Origin: Isoetes taiwanensis
Taxonomy: Eukaryota; Streptophyta; Lycopodiopsida; Isoetales; Isoetaceae
Direction of reading: 5' to 3'
DNA length: 64,000 nt
Assembly: GCA_021234155.1 (NCBI GenBank)
Contig: JAJEKV010000052.1
Location: 6,931,358-6,995,357, forward strand
Shown here: one piece after another, positions 10,228 to 21,556 of the stretch
Layout: each line of letters starts with the position of its first letter
How positions within the stretch are numbered: position 1 is the first letter of the stretch
The notes under the pieces: generated by a model
What the model was told of the DNA's origin: nothing
Database searches by the model: none
The model's input: only the letters and a program-made list of their open reading frames with translations
Position numbers and translations under genes: made by a program

Positions 10228-13200
10228 TCAGAAAAGATCTTGCAGATCAATAACATCAGCTAGCACGCCTGCAGCTGTAGTGTCATTCCCTGCTCCCGCA
10301 CCTTTAATTTGCAATGGAGATATGCTGTAACATCGGCTATATATTTCTATCTGCAAGCATCAAGATGTTTCTAAGTTAAGCTAAAATTCAAGTCAATTTC
10401 CTAGCATTGCTGGTAAAATTAGCCTTACATCCTTCAGTAATCAGTTCGCATGTAATATAACAGCTTAAATTGAAAGAGAAGGGGATCTGGTATTTACCAT
10501 GTTGTCACTTCCATGAAGCTGTCCCATAGCAGATTGCCGAGGTTTCTCTCTGAGACCAACTTTGCAGCTGCAAATATACAGCACAAAAAGATGTAAGGCC
10601 ACTGTCTTATACAAAACTAGGGAAAAATTAAGGGACATCTTATAAAACTGGTGCAGTTTTAACTTCAAGAGACCAGTTCTAAAGTGAATATGCCCTTGCA
10701 AAACCCCTAGGCAGCTGGTAAAGTTCCATTGCATTTGTCTATCCAAAAATTAGGAAGTATTTCATGGGTAAGAGCACTACCTAAGATGGTTCACTCAGTG
10801 TAAAAACATGCAGATAACTCAAATAGACACAGGCTCTCCACCCAACTAAAGCAAAATTGCACCAGACAATAATCTTATAATGCATGTTATGATTCAGGAG
10901 ACAAACCCAAATGCAGAGCCCAGAGCAATGCACACAAATTGCCTTGCATGATATATGGTACTCATTGGCATCCATTCACTAGAGAATAATCTTGTGACAT
11001 TCTTGTGACAAGGGGTCACAGCTAGCAAACAGGAGACAACACAAAATATGCATTAAAACGATGTGGTCATTAAACTGTCATAACTTGAATGAGTGCATTC
11101 AACAGATTACCAACTCAAGCACAATGATTTCTCTCTTTTGTGGCAATGGCACATTGCACTGCATTTGTTATTTTTTACTGCCCAGCATTTCAATCTCGAA
11201 ATGCTTGAAACCAAACTGCAGTACACTTTTACTGCCTGACATGCAGGATATATATCAAATTCATGGTCTTTTAAGCAAGACTATGTAAACTGCAATACAT
11301 AGTGAAAAGACAAAAGCACCTTCCTGGCAACCCCTTCTGGCAGAAAGGAAGCCTGGTTTGCAGTGTCATTTTCAAACGAGCTGTCCCTCAAAGATCTGAG
11401 GGTTTAAAGCAAGAAGGATACCAGCAGTTCATGTCCTGAATTTGCAAAAGAACTGCTCCAAGAAGGGGAATTCTATATCGAACCGTATAAAACATCAAGC
11501 TGCAGCCACATGGGCATTGAAATGACATGAACAAGTAAGTTGATGAGTGACAAATAAGCTGTTTAAATGTGCCAACATGAGCATGTCCATCTTGCAAAAA
11601 GTATGGTTGTCAAATTAGAGAACTGCATGTTACAAAAAGAAGAAATCAAGATTGAATGAACTCAAACATATTTGTTGATCAAGCCCCCAGCAAGGTTGAT
11701 GCCAAAGAAGCTGAAATTCAGTTACACAATGGCACATCAATGCACATAGTTATATACACAACAGCTTGAAAGCTAGATATTCACTTCTCATTCAATATTC
11801 TTAAACAACCAACCTGTGTTCCTCAACTGTCGCAAGGTACCGCAAAACACAGCCCCTGGATGCTGCATCTTCAATACGGAATTTCATTTTTGCATCCAAG
11901 GACTGCAACCCGTTATTCATAAATTCCTCAACTGACATTTTGTTTGATCCCATTTCCGTAGGGTATAAACTCTCAATCTGTTCATTATGAAAAGAATGAA
12001 TTAAGCTGCTAACACCTAAGCTTCAAGTATTGAAAGGTCAAGAGAAACAAGGTTGCCCTTCAAACTACCAGTTAGCTTAGTTGTTATTTATATGATGTAT
12101 GCAACTACCAGTTTAACTTGATTGTAATTAATGTGACATATGGAACTACCAGTTACTTAGTTGCTAATTATGTGCTGTATTGATGTTTCCTTCTATCTCC
12201 TGACAAGGGTGCCACTTCATACTAGCTCTTTAAGAGCATAAGAACCATTCTATACAGGATATACACAAGATATCCACGGTGACATTCCTTAGGTACCTTG
12301 GTATTGATTGCCCCCAAGAAGTAGTACTTTATAGTTGCCGACTTCAAATGAAAAAGGATGGTATCATGGTTGGTATATGATTGCACTAAGTTCTCATCGT
12401 TGTAAGTAAGAAAATTTACTTTGGTTGCATGGCAAATTTATTATCTATTATTCTTTTTTCAAAACTCAGGAACACTTAAACAATTCTCAATTCTTTTTAT
12501 ATAAAGATGAGAAGTGAGGCAACGGGAAAATGCAATCAACTTTCTCACCTCAATATCTTCCATGCTGATCCTCCAACCCACATGACGAGCCATTATCAAA
12601 GCCTAAAAGATGATTGGCACAGAATATCATTACAAAGTCCAGCGAATCTGGTAACTAAAACGGTAAACTAAGGCAATTGTCAGTATAAAGACAATGTTGC
12701 AAGCAACTTGCAAACCAGACTGGTTCTCATTTCCCATATACGTGTCTGATATGCAAATGCTGGCATACAGATGAGGACCCGCTCCACAAGCAGCTCCACA
12801 TGCAGATGGGTTGACTTGTTAGACGAAAGATTCAGAACAAGAGTGGCCGTAATACCAAGTGCATAACGCCCCTTCCCATTAATCAAAAAGAATTTGCTTA
12901 CACAAACTATCTCAAAGATTCGTTTTTCAGATTGAACAGAATCAAGTGCAGGCATACACTCAGTATTCCTCAAAGAACTTGCCCTCATCTTCAAAACCTA
13001 TGTTTGTAACAGGGCTCTGAACCATTTCAATACCCCATCAAATCGCCTAGTCTGAAGATTGTGCTATTAGGGTTTACAAAGCACCATCACAGATATTTTC
13101 GACTCTTTATACCAAGATTTGTAAGTGCCAGAACAAAAGGTCCATTATATACAAGTCTTAAAAAACATAAACAACATAACTTAGATAACCTTTCTCGCAA

Positions 13201-15677
13201 CGTCCATGCCACTGAGATCATCCCGTGGATCTATAGCAATGCATAATATGCATTATCAGCAGAGAGAAGATTCAGTTGACACTAAAGCATATATAAGGCA
13301 AATAAATAAATCGCTGTACATGACCTGGCTCTGTATAGCCGAGTGACTTTGCATTTTGCACAATTTCACTATATGGTTTCCCTTTCTCGAGTTCTGTCAT
13401 TAAGTAGCCCAATGTGCCTGAAAACCATCACTGTGCCTTTTGAGAAATTCCAGATGACTTGACTCAATAACATCAATTACAAGACCAAGTTTAAATGTCA
13501 ATACTTTCCAAACCCACTGTTTGATCTCAAGCCCTGGGCTTTACATTTGCGCACTCAAAATCTATAGTAAGTTTCTGTTCCATCCTAACATAAAGAAAGA
13601 ATCCTAACTAGTCCAACTTTTTGCCAGATTTATTTTGTGACATTGCAGATGCAATTATAAATCCGTAAAACATGGCGTGCTAAATGCAATGTTAGCCAGA
13701 AAGCCATGCCACAAGCACAAACACTTTTGCTATCCACTAATGAATTTATCTGCCAAGGCCCTATAAAACTCGTTTGTCATGTGTTACCACTAAGCATGCC
13801 AAGTATCTGATGTACACAATCACCAGAAGACAAGATACGTGTCAGAGATGTCATAACAGGCAAGCCGGCCCCAACCTGCTTATAAAATAAAGACAATTTA
13901 TGAGTTGATAAGCCAAAAATGATTCAGTGCACAATTTACCAGGTTGTCTTTTCAAAGGCAAATATTGAACTTATGAGACATAGCGTGGTGTAAGTAAACA
14001 ACATATGCTAAAGTTTTGCAAATTAAGTAGGCAATCTATCTTAGGTTAAAACTAGAAAAGAATATGGATCAATATGATGAGCATAATCACAAGAAGTATT
14101 GATGTTCATAATAGTTCCAGGTGTAGAGTAACTATGGATTCCTGATTGAGGCCAATATGGCAGGGAAGTCTGCATATCCTTGCTTCCATAAGCTATTTAT
14201 GATGTCTTCTCAGGGGCTCTATTTGTCTGGTATGGCATTATAATCCATAATAACATTTAACTCTTCCATTTCTCTGACCACGGTGTTTACTTTTCCACCT
14301 TCTCCCATTGAGCATTTCACTAGGGGTATTTCATATCAATTCGTGAACATGTAAGTTCTATATCATAAAGACAAAGAAAGCTCACATAACTGTAGATTCG
14401 CATCGAAAATGTCGCTTGGACTGAGTAATTTTATCATAGATTTCCTGCAAAACGTTTCCTATTGATTACGGAGAAGTGAAGGAAAGGAAATATTGTTGTA
14501 AAGAAAAGGAAATTTACAAGACTTCCGGTCAATGGTTTCTTGTTTGCAAGTACAACACAACAGCCCTTTTCGGATGCCTGCCCTAATAACTGCCCCAATT
14601 TGTCACTTGCAGTGCAATCAACCAGTACTAAACCTGAATAAGAAAAATGTCTCATGTAAATGTGGCGTGATCTTCTACGTGAATCTTTCTCTACATTCAA
14701 GTTGAATAAGATCCAGTCATTATTCCATTAGCCTGAATGGAGCAGGATAATGCTCGCTAATTCATATAATGAACCCTTGATGGTGTTAAGATTGTAACAA
14801 AATCATCTTTGCCTACCATTGGTAATATCAATATGATGTAAAAGATCTTCGATAGTAAGAACCTTGGAATATTCATGTATCTCCAACAAATCTGCAAAGA
14901 AGGAGTCACATTGGAGTTTGAACATAGATAAGGGAAAGAAATTGCTCCAATAAAAACCTGATCTTTGTAATGAACTAAGAGGTGCTTTGGCAGCTTTTGC
15001 TGAGTGAATATTGAGTAACGCTTCGTCTGAAAGTTCTGGTGATTGTTTGCAAATTGCAATAGCACATTGATCGCACATACCTACTACAGCTATTCGTACC
15101 TTCTGCACATAGGTAACTTTGAGTGATTACATGACACGACATATTCCAAAACTCAAAGAATAAACAGAACTAAGAGGGCATGGGTAAAATGGATAAGAGG
15201 GCTGCTGAGGTCATGAAGTCGTCCATTTAAAATGCGAACATACCTGGGTCAATCAAATGACTTCATTGCCACAATATCTACGTTAACAGCAATTATCCAT
15301 GTTGTAAATGCAGTACAAAAACTATTATATCGACATTACCAACCCATTTTTCTATCCCAATTTAAGGGCATTGCTGTAGTATATATCCTTGCATAGACAT
15401 TACTAAACCATTCTTCTAGTCCAATTTGGCGGCATTGCTATTGCTATTGATATGTATCCTTGGATACGTGGGTGATGCCATTTCTATTTTCTTTTTTTTT
15501 TCTTTTTTTCTTTTTTCCAAGAGCAATATATGTACATCAAATTACGTACAAATGCAGATAACTCAGAACCTGTGATGCATGAAGAGCGCGAGTAGCAAGA
15601 ATATGCGAAATAAGCTGGTTCCCTACACCGCCACATCCGAGCAGGAAAACCCTTATCACGGTTTGCGGAGCAGCCAT
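10228..15677 (-). CDS. HSDH: Homoserine dehydrogenase (NAD(P)-dependent), complete 12-exon gene
   Basis: Reduces aspartate-4-semialdehyde to homoserine, the branch to Thr, Met and Ile; usually plastidial in plants. CDS exons, 5' to 3': 15677-15570, 15102-14958, 14891-14817, 14633-14523, 14458-14391, 13875-13788, 13417-13325, 13230-13190, 12602-12549, 11977-11814, 10567-10498, 10350-10228. All introns are GT..AG and all phases agree, giving 1140 nt (379 aa), the usual size of the plant monofunctional enzyme. Visible motifs: G-C-G-G-V-G nucleotide fold (residues 15-19), V-D-C-T-A, V-V-L-A-N-K-K-P-L, S-T-V-G-A-G-L-P-V, L-S-G-T-L-G-Y, and E-P-D-P-R-D-D-L-S-G-M-D-V-A-R-K with the catalytic-type Glu228, Asp239 and Lys243; then G-A-G-A-G-N-D-T-T near the C-terminus. 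There is no aspartate-kinase or ACT domain, so it is not the bifunctional AK-HSDH. No disabling change was seen. Confidence 0.95.
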
Positions 15678-16025
15678 GCTACTGAATGCAATCTTATTCC
15701 GTGCACTGGACGATGCAAGCCAAAGCAAGCACATAACATTTGACATATGTTCGGACACTGGAGGTTTGGGTTGCGGGAATATGAATATTCTGTTGGATAT
15801 GCCGTTGCCGAGATCCAAGATGTTTCCTACTGAGTCCTGCAGTAAATCAATTTTGGTTTTGGGTTTGGGTATTGGGTTTGGTCGCTTTCTTCTTTCCTGT
15901 GATCTTCCGACGATTGGTTGATGGATCCTTCTCGAATTTGAATCAAAAGGTCGGGCATAGCTTCCATTGCTGTGATACTTCCACAGGTACGAATCCACGA
16001 GGACATCCTGCCGAATGCTTTTCAA
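15678..16025 (-). other. Open in-frame 5' extension of the HSDH gene
   Basis: The frame of HSDH exon 1 stays open for 116 codons upstream, with in-frame ATGs at 16025, about 15,746 and 15,734. The piece from 15,734 is Ser/Ala/Arg-containing and free of acidic residues, as a plastid transit peptide would be. The 15677 start was chosen because known monofunctional plant enzymes begin only a few residues before the G-C-G-G-V-G motif. The extension may be 5' UTR or an alternative targeted N-terminus. Confidence 0.45.
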
Positions 16026-16820
16026 GGTAATAGTCTAGATTTCTAAAGAAAACCTTCTTCAGAGTTCGGACATATATAATTCTTTCTCCTTTTCGATTCT
16101 TTTGTTCCTTATTATTTTATTGACGCGTACCCAGTCTTTTTCCTGGGTACAACAACCAGTAAAGTTTTTGGGCGGATTTGTGGAGGCAGGCCCTGCGCTT
16201 CGAAAGGGCAGCTGGCAAGAAGCCAATCTAAGGGGTTTGTATGAAAATCCAGGATCAACGCCTCATTTGGGAGATTTGGGAGCATTTTGTAACTAGGGCG
16301 GATCAGAAGGAAAATGATGCGAAGCAGAAGAAAAAAAATGAGGTAGTGCAAATAGGTTTGCTTGGAGACTAACTAAACATGGTTGTGGCGTGAGGATTCC
16401 ACCGCCATAGCCCATAGAGGTAATGCAAGAATTAAATTTTTGGAGGAAAGAAGACGGGTTTCCATGTTTCAATCATCTCACAGACAAGTTTGAGGAGTTT
16501 ACAGTGGAAGACATGAGTTTTGCAAGGGTTTTCCTAAGACAAATCAACTAGATGACTTCCTGTATTAACAGGAATAAATCCTTGAATGAGCCGGGAACGT
16601 GGTCGTGTACTGCCGATGACACCGGAGAGGTAGTCCAAAATGCTAGAAAAATAAGCTTTGAAATACCAGAGTAATGTCTTCTAGAGAATCTGATGAACGG
16701 ATTAGAAATTGGAAGCTTTTTCTTACGCTGCAAAATTTGAGAAGGCTTGGCAATGGAAGACGGAGAAGAACCTGCTCTAACAAATGGTCGGGAATATTGC
16801 TCCTCTAAATCCAGAAATTA
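16026..16820. other. Intergenic, upstream of HSDH
   Basis: No gene is recognised between the HSDH 5' region and the copia element. Its last five bases (16816-16820, aatta) are the left copy of the copia target-site duplication. Confidence 0.5.
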
Positions 16821-17314
16821 TGTTAAAACTTATAATATGAACAGTGTTCAGTGCAAACCCAAATGAACAGTGATTCGGGTATGACCAAATGAACAGTGAA
16901 ACTGAATGATCACAAGAGATAAACAACGCGAAAAATGCAACTGCAAGTGATAATCTATTCATATACGAAGTGCTCTTAAGTACATATCATAGCATGATTT
17001 ATGCCCGAACTTAATGGCCGGTTCACATGAACTTTTTTTCCTTCAGCGCTGAGAGGTAGCTGAGTCAGCGCTGGCTTGAAACTTCAGCTCGGACTCAGCA
17101 TCGCAGGTTGCATCCCGCGACAGCTGAAAACTTATAACGGGGCTGAATATTTTCGGCTCAGCCCAAGATCAGGATTCAGCCATATCACGGGAGTCTATCC
17201 ATGTGAATCCAGCATAAGGCCCGAACATAAGGCACGAACTACTCACTTCCTAACTATAAGGAAATCTCCAGAATTTAGGCATGTGTTCTGGAGCTTGATT
17301 TAGAAATCCCAACA
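16821..17314 (-). repeat. Copia 3' LTR with nested insertion
   Basis: 494 bp, equal to the 291-bp LTR plus a 200-bp insertion and a 3-bp duplication. Substitutions relative to the other LTR occur near 16,849, 16,877, 16,902, 16,930 and 16,969. Confidence 0.93.
17015..17214. mobile_element. Tourist-like (PIF/Harbinger-type) MITE nested in the 3' LTR
   Basis: The insertion is defined exactly by comparison with the empty site in the 5' LTR. It is 200 bp, flanked by TAA at 17012-17014 and 17215-17217. Terminal inverted repeats are TGGCCGGTTCACATG at the left and TGCTGGATTCACATG read inward from the right. A 3-bp TWA-type target duplication is the known signature of PIF/Harbinger elements. It has no coding capacity and is visibly more GC-rich than the LTR. 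It must be younger than the copia insertion. Confidence 0.85.
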
Positions 17315-17327
17315 CTCCTCCTTATTT
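17315..17327 (-). other. Copia polypurine tract
   Basis: On the element strand AAATAAGGAGGAG lies immediately before the 3' LTR start, the expected place for the plus-strand primer. Confidence 0.8.
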
Positions 17328-17392
17328 CAAGATCTCTTAACAAAAAGCTTTAACAGAAAGACTTTAAACTATAAACTTGAAGGTAAATAGAG

Positions 17393-18684
17393 TCAGGTAC
17401 GTTCGTCAGCATCAATCTCTGTGATCCCCAGCATCTTCAGATTTGCTTCAAACTTAGGTTTGCCCAAGGCCTTAGTCATCATATCTGCTGCCATTTCCTG
17501 AGTTGGACAATACTTGAGAATAAGCAATTTCTGTGTGACAACATCCCGAATAAAATGATATTTAATATCCACATGTTTCATCCTCTTGTGATCACACAGA
17601 TCATTTGCAATCTGAATTGCACCTTGATTGTCAATTCTGATTTCCATGCCATGTGTTTGATGAAGACCAAATTCGATGGCCATTCTTTGTAACCAGATTC
17701 CTTCATTGAAAGCATTGGCAATGGCATAATACTCTGTCTCAGTTGAGGATTGTGCAACACACCTTTGTTTCACAGTATTCCAGCTTATGGCTCCTCCTGC
17801 TAGAGTGAAAGTAGAATCTGAGATTGATTTTCGGTCTGCATCTCCTCCCCAGTCTGAGTCTGTGAAACCAAGTATGTTTGTGTTTCCACTAGCCTGATAA
17901 TGGATGCCAAGCCTCAAAGACCCTGCTATGTATCGAAGACAACGTTTCAAGGATATGCAATGGGTATGTTTAGGTTCTATGCAGAACTGGCTAAGCTTGG
18001 ATATTGGAAGAGATAGATCTGGGCGAGTGGATACTGCTGCAAAGTTCAAGGTTCCAAGGATGTGTCTGTAATGATCTCGAAAGAAGGTCATATTATCTGA
18101 GCATGGAGGATCAGTGAGATGAAGGGTTACTCCAAACTCAAGTGGAGTACTAACAGGATTGCAAGAGAGTAGACCAAGTTTGTTGATTAAGTCATAGAGA
18201 TATTTTTCCTGGTGTAAGTACAGTGAACCTATAGCTTGGTCATAGTGAATTTGCATCCCTAGAAAATGATGGATTTGATCAAGGTCTTTCATTCGAAATT
18301 GTTGATGAAGTTGACATTTGAGAGAAATGAGATCAGGTTCTGAGGCTGAGGCAATGACTAGGTCATCAACATAGCATAAAATGAACAGAGGACTGGGACT
18401 TAAGCGAAAATAGACACTAGGATCTGAAGCACTAGGCTGAAAGTTCAAATTGAGAAGAGTAGTGTTCAGTTTAGAATACCAGGTTGCTCAAGGTATAATT
18501 CTTCCTGCAGTTCTCCATTAGTAACATCCATCTGGTGCCTGAAAAAGTGATGTTGACGAGCATAGGCCAGAAGAGTGCGTATGGATGTCATCCTCACTAC
18601 TGGTGCAAAAGTTCTGTCAAAGTCTATGCCAGGAACTTGTGTAACTTGCCACAAGCCGAGCTTTGTACCTGTCAACAGTCCCAT
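17393..18684 (-). pseudogene. Copia reverse transcriptase and RNase H
   Basis: Two frames (18684-18466 and 18448-17393) carry the rest of pol. The first has D-F-D-R-T-F-A-P-V-V-R and loses a few residues after H-Q-M-D-V. A larger deletion follows E-Q-P near 18,490. The second, 351 aa, includes the polymerase signature Y-V-D-D (18362-18373), the RNase H D-S-D-W-G-G and S-S-T-E-T-E-Y-Y motifs, the K-H-V-D-I-K-Y-H-F-I-R motif, and the normal stop at 17393, about 80 bp before the 3' LTR. RT is therefore incomplete upstream of the catalytic box. Confidence 0.9.
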
Positions 18685-19500
18685 TGCTTCTATATTTGAC
18701 CTTGAATACCCATCGAGAACCTATAACTGCTCTGTTAGATGGTCTTGGAACTAAAGTCCAAGTGGCTACTTCCTGAATTGACTGTAACTCTGTGCGCATA
18801 GCCTCCTCCCAATGTTCTTTTTCTGGACTGTTCATGGCTTCTTGATAGGTATCTGGTTCAGAGATGTGGTCTTCTGCAACCATGACATAATCATGCAAAT
18901 AAGTAGAGAGTTTTCTGGTTCGAGTGGGTCGAGAAACAAGTGGTGTAAGAACAGGGAAATTATTGGGCTCATGATGATCTGGAAGGATTGATGTAGGAGG
19001 TGAATCTGGAGGAGGTGGATTAGAAATGATTGGAGCAGGAGTGGTAGAAGAGGCAAGTGTAGGTGGAACAAAATTTGAAGTGGGAGACAAAGGATTTTCT
19101 TCAGGCATGATGATAAAAGAAGAAACTTCAGCAGGCAAAAGAGGAAAACAGGGTTCATACTCATTAAACTGTGCATGACAGCTAATGATCAGTTTATTGG
19201 TATCCAAGTCAACAAACCTGAAAGCTTTTCTGTTGTTGCAGTATCCAATGAACATACATTGTTTGGTTGAAACCTCCATCTTTGGTGTAGACTTGGGCAT
19301 TCGAACAAAAGCTTTGCATCCAAAAACCTTGAGATGTCTCAATGAAATTGACTTACTTGACCAAAGGACCTCAGGGATTTGAAATCGTAAACTATTGGAA
19401 CTCTATTAATCAGATAGGCTGCTGTGATGATAGCCTCTCCCCAAAATTTGCCAGGAACATGCATGGCCACAAGAAGACTTTTAGCCATTTCAACAAGAGT
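18617..19500 (-). pseudogene. Copia integrase C-terminal part to RT start, frameshifted
   Basis: After the integrase deletion the sequence continues as A-M-H-V-P-G-K-F-W-G-E-A and, after a one-base frameshift near 19,385, as L-R-H-L-K-V-F-G-C-K-A-F. The frame open to 18617 covers the Pro/Ser-rich linker and the RT start (W-V-F-K-V-K-Y). It is lost again near 18,645 by a small deletion in the conserved segment around R-L-V-A. Confidence 0.85.
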
Positions 19501-21139
19501 CAAGAATTTTGAAGTGCTGAAAATATTCAAAGACCTGACCTTTGGTTTTGAGCAGATAGACAAATAACTTTCGTGAGAAATCACCGAGGAACACCAAGAA
19601 ATATTGAGCTCCTGCAGATGTTGGTGGCTTGATAGGGCCACACAGATCATTGTGCACCAATGCAAGCCTTTTGGTTGCATGTGACTCAGATGCTGCAAAA
19701 TGTGCGCGAGTTGCTTTGCTCTGAAGGCAAATATTACATGGTGCATGTTGCTTCTTGACCCCTTTGATGAGGCTCTTGTCAACCAGAATGTTTACCTTCT
19801 TGAACGCAATGTGTCCCAGCCTGTAATGCCATAGTGTGTCTCCAGTAGGTGGTTCTGAAACAAAGTTGGCCCTCTCAAGCTTGGCAACTCCTTGAATCCT
19901 GTAGAGATTTCCTACTCGGATTGCACCAAACAGATGATGCCCATTTCTAAAAATGTTGCAAGCTTTACTAGAAAACTTTACCTCCAAACCAGCATCAGTG
20001 AGCTTTGAAACAGACATCAAATTTTTTTGAAGACCTGGAACATGCAGCACCCCTGGAATTGCTTTGACAGAATGCTTGAACATTATGTTGACTGTGCCAT
20101 AAGCCACACCATATTGAATATGGTCATCCCCCATTTTGATAACTCGTTGTGATGATAAAGGGTGATAGCTTGCAAAAATCTCCTTCATAGAAGTCATGTG
20201 ACTTGTGGCTCCTGAATCAATATACCAATGATGATCCTGTTTGGTCTCTGCAGCTTCAACCATGGTGCATAAATACTCAAAGGCCATGAAATTTTGTTCT
20301 TCTGCCTCAGAGGGTGGATCTTCTTCCTCTTCAGCCACATTTGCGGTGTGTGTAGGTGCAGGAATTGGAGCTGGAGCCCTGCAGTCTTTGGCCAAATGCC
20401 CGCCCTTTTGACAACGAAAACAAGTAATCTTGCGCCCTTTAGACGAAGTTTTTTCTACTTTGGTGAAGCTTTTGAACTTGCCAGTAGCCAGCATCAAACT
20501 GTCACTGGATACACTCTTATTTTGCTTCTGCCTAATTACTTCAGCCTTTAGTCGAACCAGAGCTTTTTCGAAGGTATAGTCAGATAACCGACCTTCCATA
20601 TTGATAACTATGCCTTCAAACGACTGTGGAAGACTATTAAGCAACATGCATACCTTTTCATCTTTGGTAATATCTACTCTAGTGGATTGGAGTTCATCAA
20701 GCAGATCCTTCATGCAAATGTGATCCATGAAATCTTCCCCTTCATTCAGACGAAGGTTGTACAGGTTTTTGCGCAAGGCCAATCGATTTCCAGCTAAATC
20801 TGATGCAAAATGGTTTGCCAATATGCGCCAAATTGCGCATGCAGTGCTTGCTCCCTTCACCAGTCGTGCAGGAGCATCTTCAAGGCTTGAACATGTTATC
20901 ATCCTTGCCTTCCGATCCTTCTCAAGAAGGTCGTTGACAGGAGGCACAGTGAGAACGACCTCAACGCCGGACTCATCAGATCTGGCCGAGGTAGCCAAAT
21001 CCATCGTATTGACGACATCCCAGAGACCTTTATCTTCTAGCAAGATCTGAATCCGCCACTTCCAGAGCTGAAAATTCTTTCCGGTCAATCGGGGAAGAAC
21101 TCGCCATTCATAGGTAGAAAGAGTTCCAGAGTTTTCCAT
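19490..21139 (-). pseudogene. Copia gag-protease-integrase (N-terminal part)
   Basis: This 549-aa frame starts at 21139, 122 bp inside the 5' LTR end. In order it holds a UBN2-type gag, a zinc knuckle C-F-R-C-Q-K-G-G-H-L-A-K-D-C (about 20,387-20,428), the protease W-Y-I-D-S-G-A-T-S-H (about 20,196-20,226), the pre-integrase L-W-H-Y-R-L-G-H motif, and the start of the integrase core (H-N-D-L-C-G-P). The frame ends at a junction near 19,500 where integrase sequence jumps directly to the region just before F-W-G-E-A. The segment that normally carries the second and third acidic catalytic residues is missing. Confidence 0.9.
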
Positions 21140-21244
21140 GAAGAAGATAGAGTCAGCAGAGGTACGTCGATGCAGGGAATATTAACTGCAAGCAGTTAAA
21201 CAAACAAGTACGACACGACTTATGCGAATAAAAAAAATTCAGCA

Positions 21245-21260
21245 CAGTGGGTCCATAACC
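21245..21260 (-). other. Primer-binding site resembling half initiator-Met tRNA
   Basis: Directly after the 5' LTR the element strand reads GGTTATGGaCCCAC. This matches, with one mismatch (lower case), the complement of the plant initiator-Met tRNA from the anticodon stem into the anticodon loop, not its 3' acceptor end. Priming from an internal tRNA fragment is known for Drosophila copia and yeast Ty5. The tRNA sequence used is from memory. Confidence 0.7.
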
Positions 21261-21551
21261 TGTTAAAACTTATAATATGAACAGTGTTTAGTGCAAACCC
21301 AAATGAACAGTGATTCGTGTATGACCAAATGAACAGTGAAATTGAATGATCACAAGAGATAAACAACGCAAAAAATGCAACTGCAAGTGATAATCTATTC
21401 ATATACGAACTGCTCTTAAGTACATATCATAGCATGATTTATGCCCGAACTTAAGGCCCGAACATAAGGCACGAACTACTCACTTCCTAACTATAAGGAA
21501 ATCTCCAGAATTTAGGCATGTGTTCTGGAGCTTGATTTAGAAATCCCAACA
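21261..21551 (-). repeat. Copia 5' LTR
   Basis: 291-bp LTR in minus orientation, TG..CA ended, matching the 3' LTR. It is the undisturbed copy and gives the pre-insertion sequence of the site where the MITE sits in the other LTR. Confidence 0.93.
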
Positions 21552-21556
21552 AATTA

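Larger units (their letters stand above)
16821..21551 (-). mobile_element. Full-length Ty1/copia LTR retrotransposon (coding-defective)
   Basis: All structural landmarks are present. The 5' LTR (21551-21261) and 3' LTR (17314-16821) both start TGTTGGG and end AACA. The target duplication AATTA is at 16816-16820 and 21552-21556. A primer-binding site abuts the 5' LTR and a polypurine tract abuts the 3' LTR. Without the nested MITE and its TAA duplication both LTRs are 291 bp, with about five substitutions between them, so insertion was fairly recent. Domain order is gag, protease, integrase, RT, RNase H, which is copia order. The coding region is broken by internal deletions and frameshifts, so this copy cannot be autonomous. 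Confidence 0.95.

Noticed and set aside
14757-15065. Minus ORF of 102 aa overlapping HSDH exons 2 and 3
   Set aside because: Wrong frame; the exon frame is fixed by splice phase and homology.
17076-17303. Plus-strand ORF of 75 aa
   Set aside because: It lies across the MITE and LTR and is antisense to the copia element.
20727-21050. Plus-strand ORF of 107 aa
   Set aside because: Shadow of the copia gag frame on the opposite strand.
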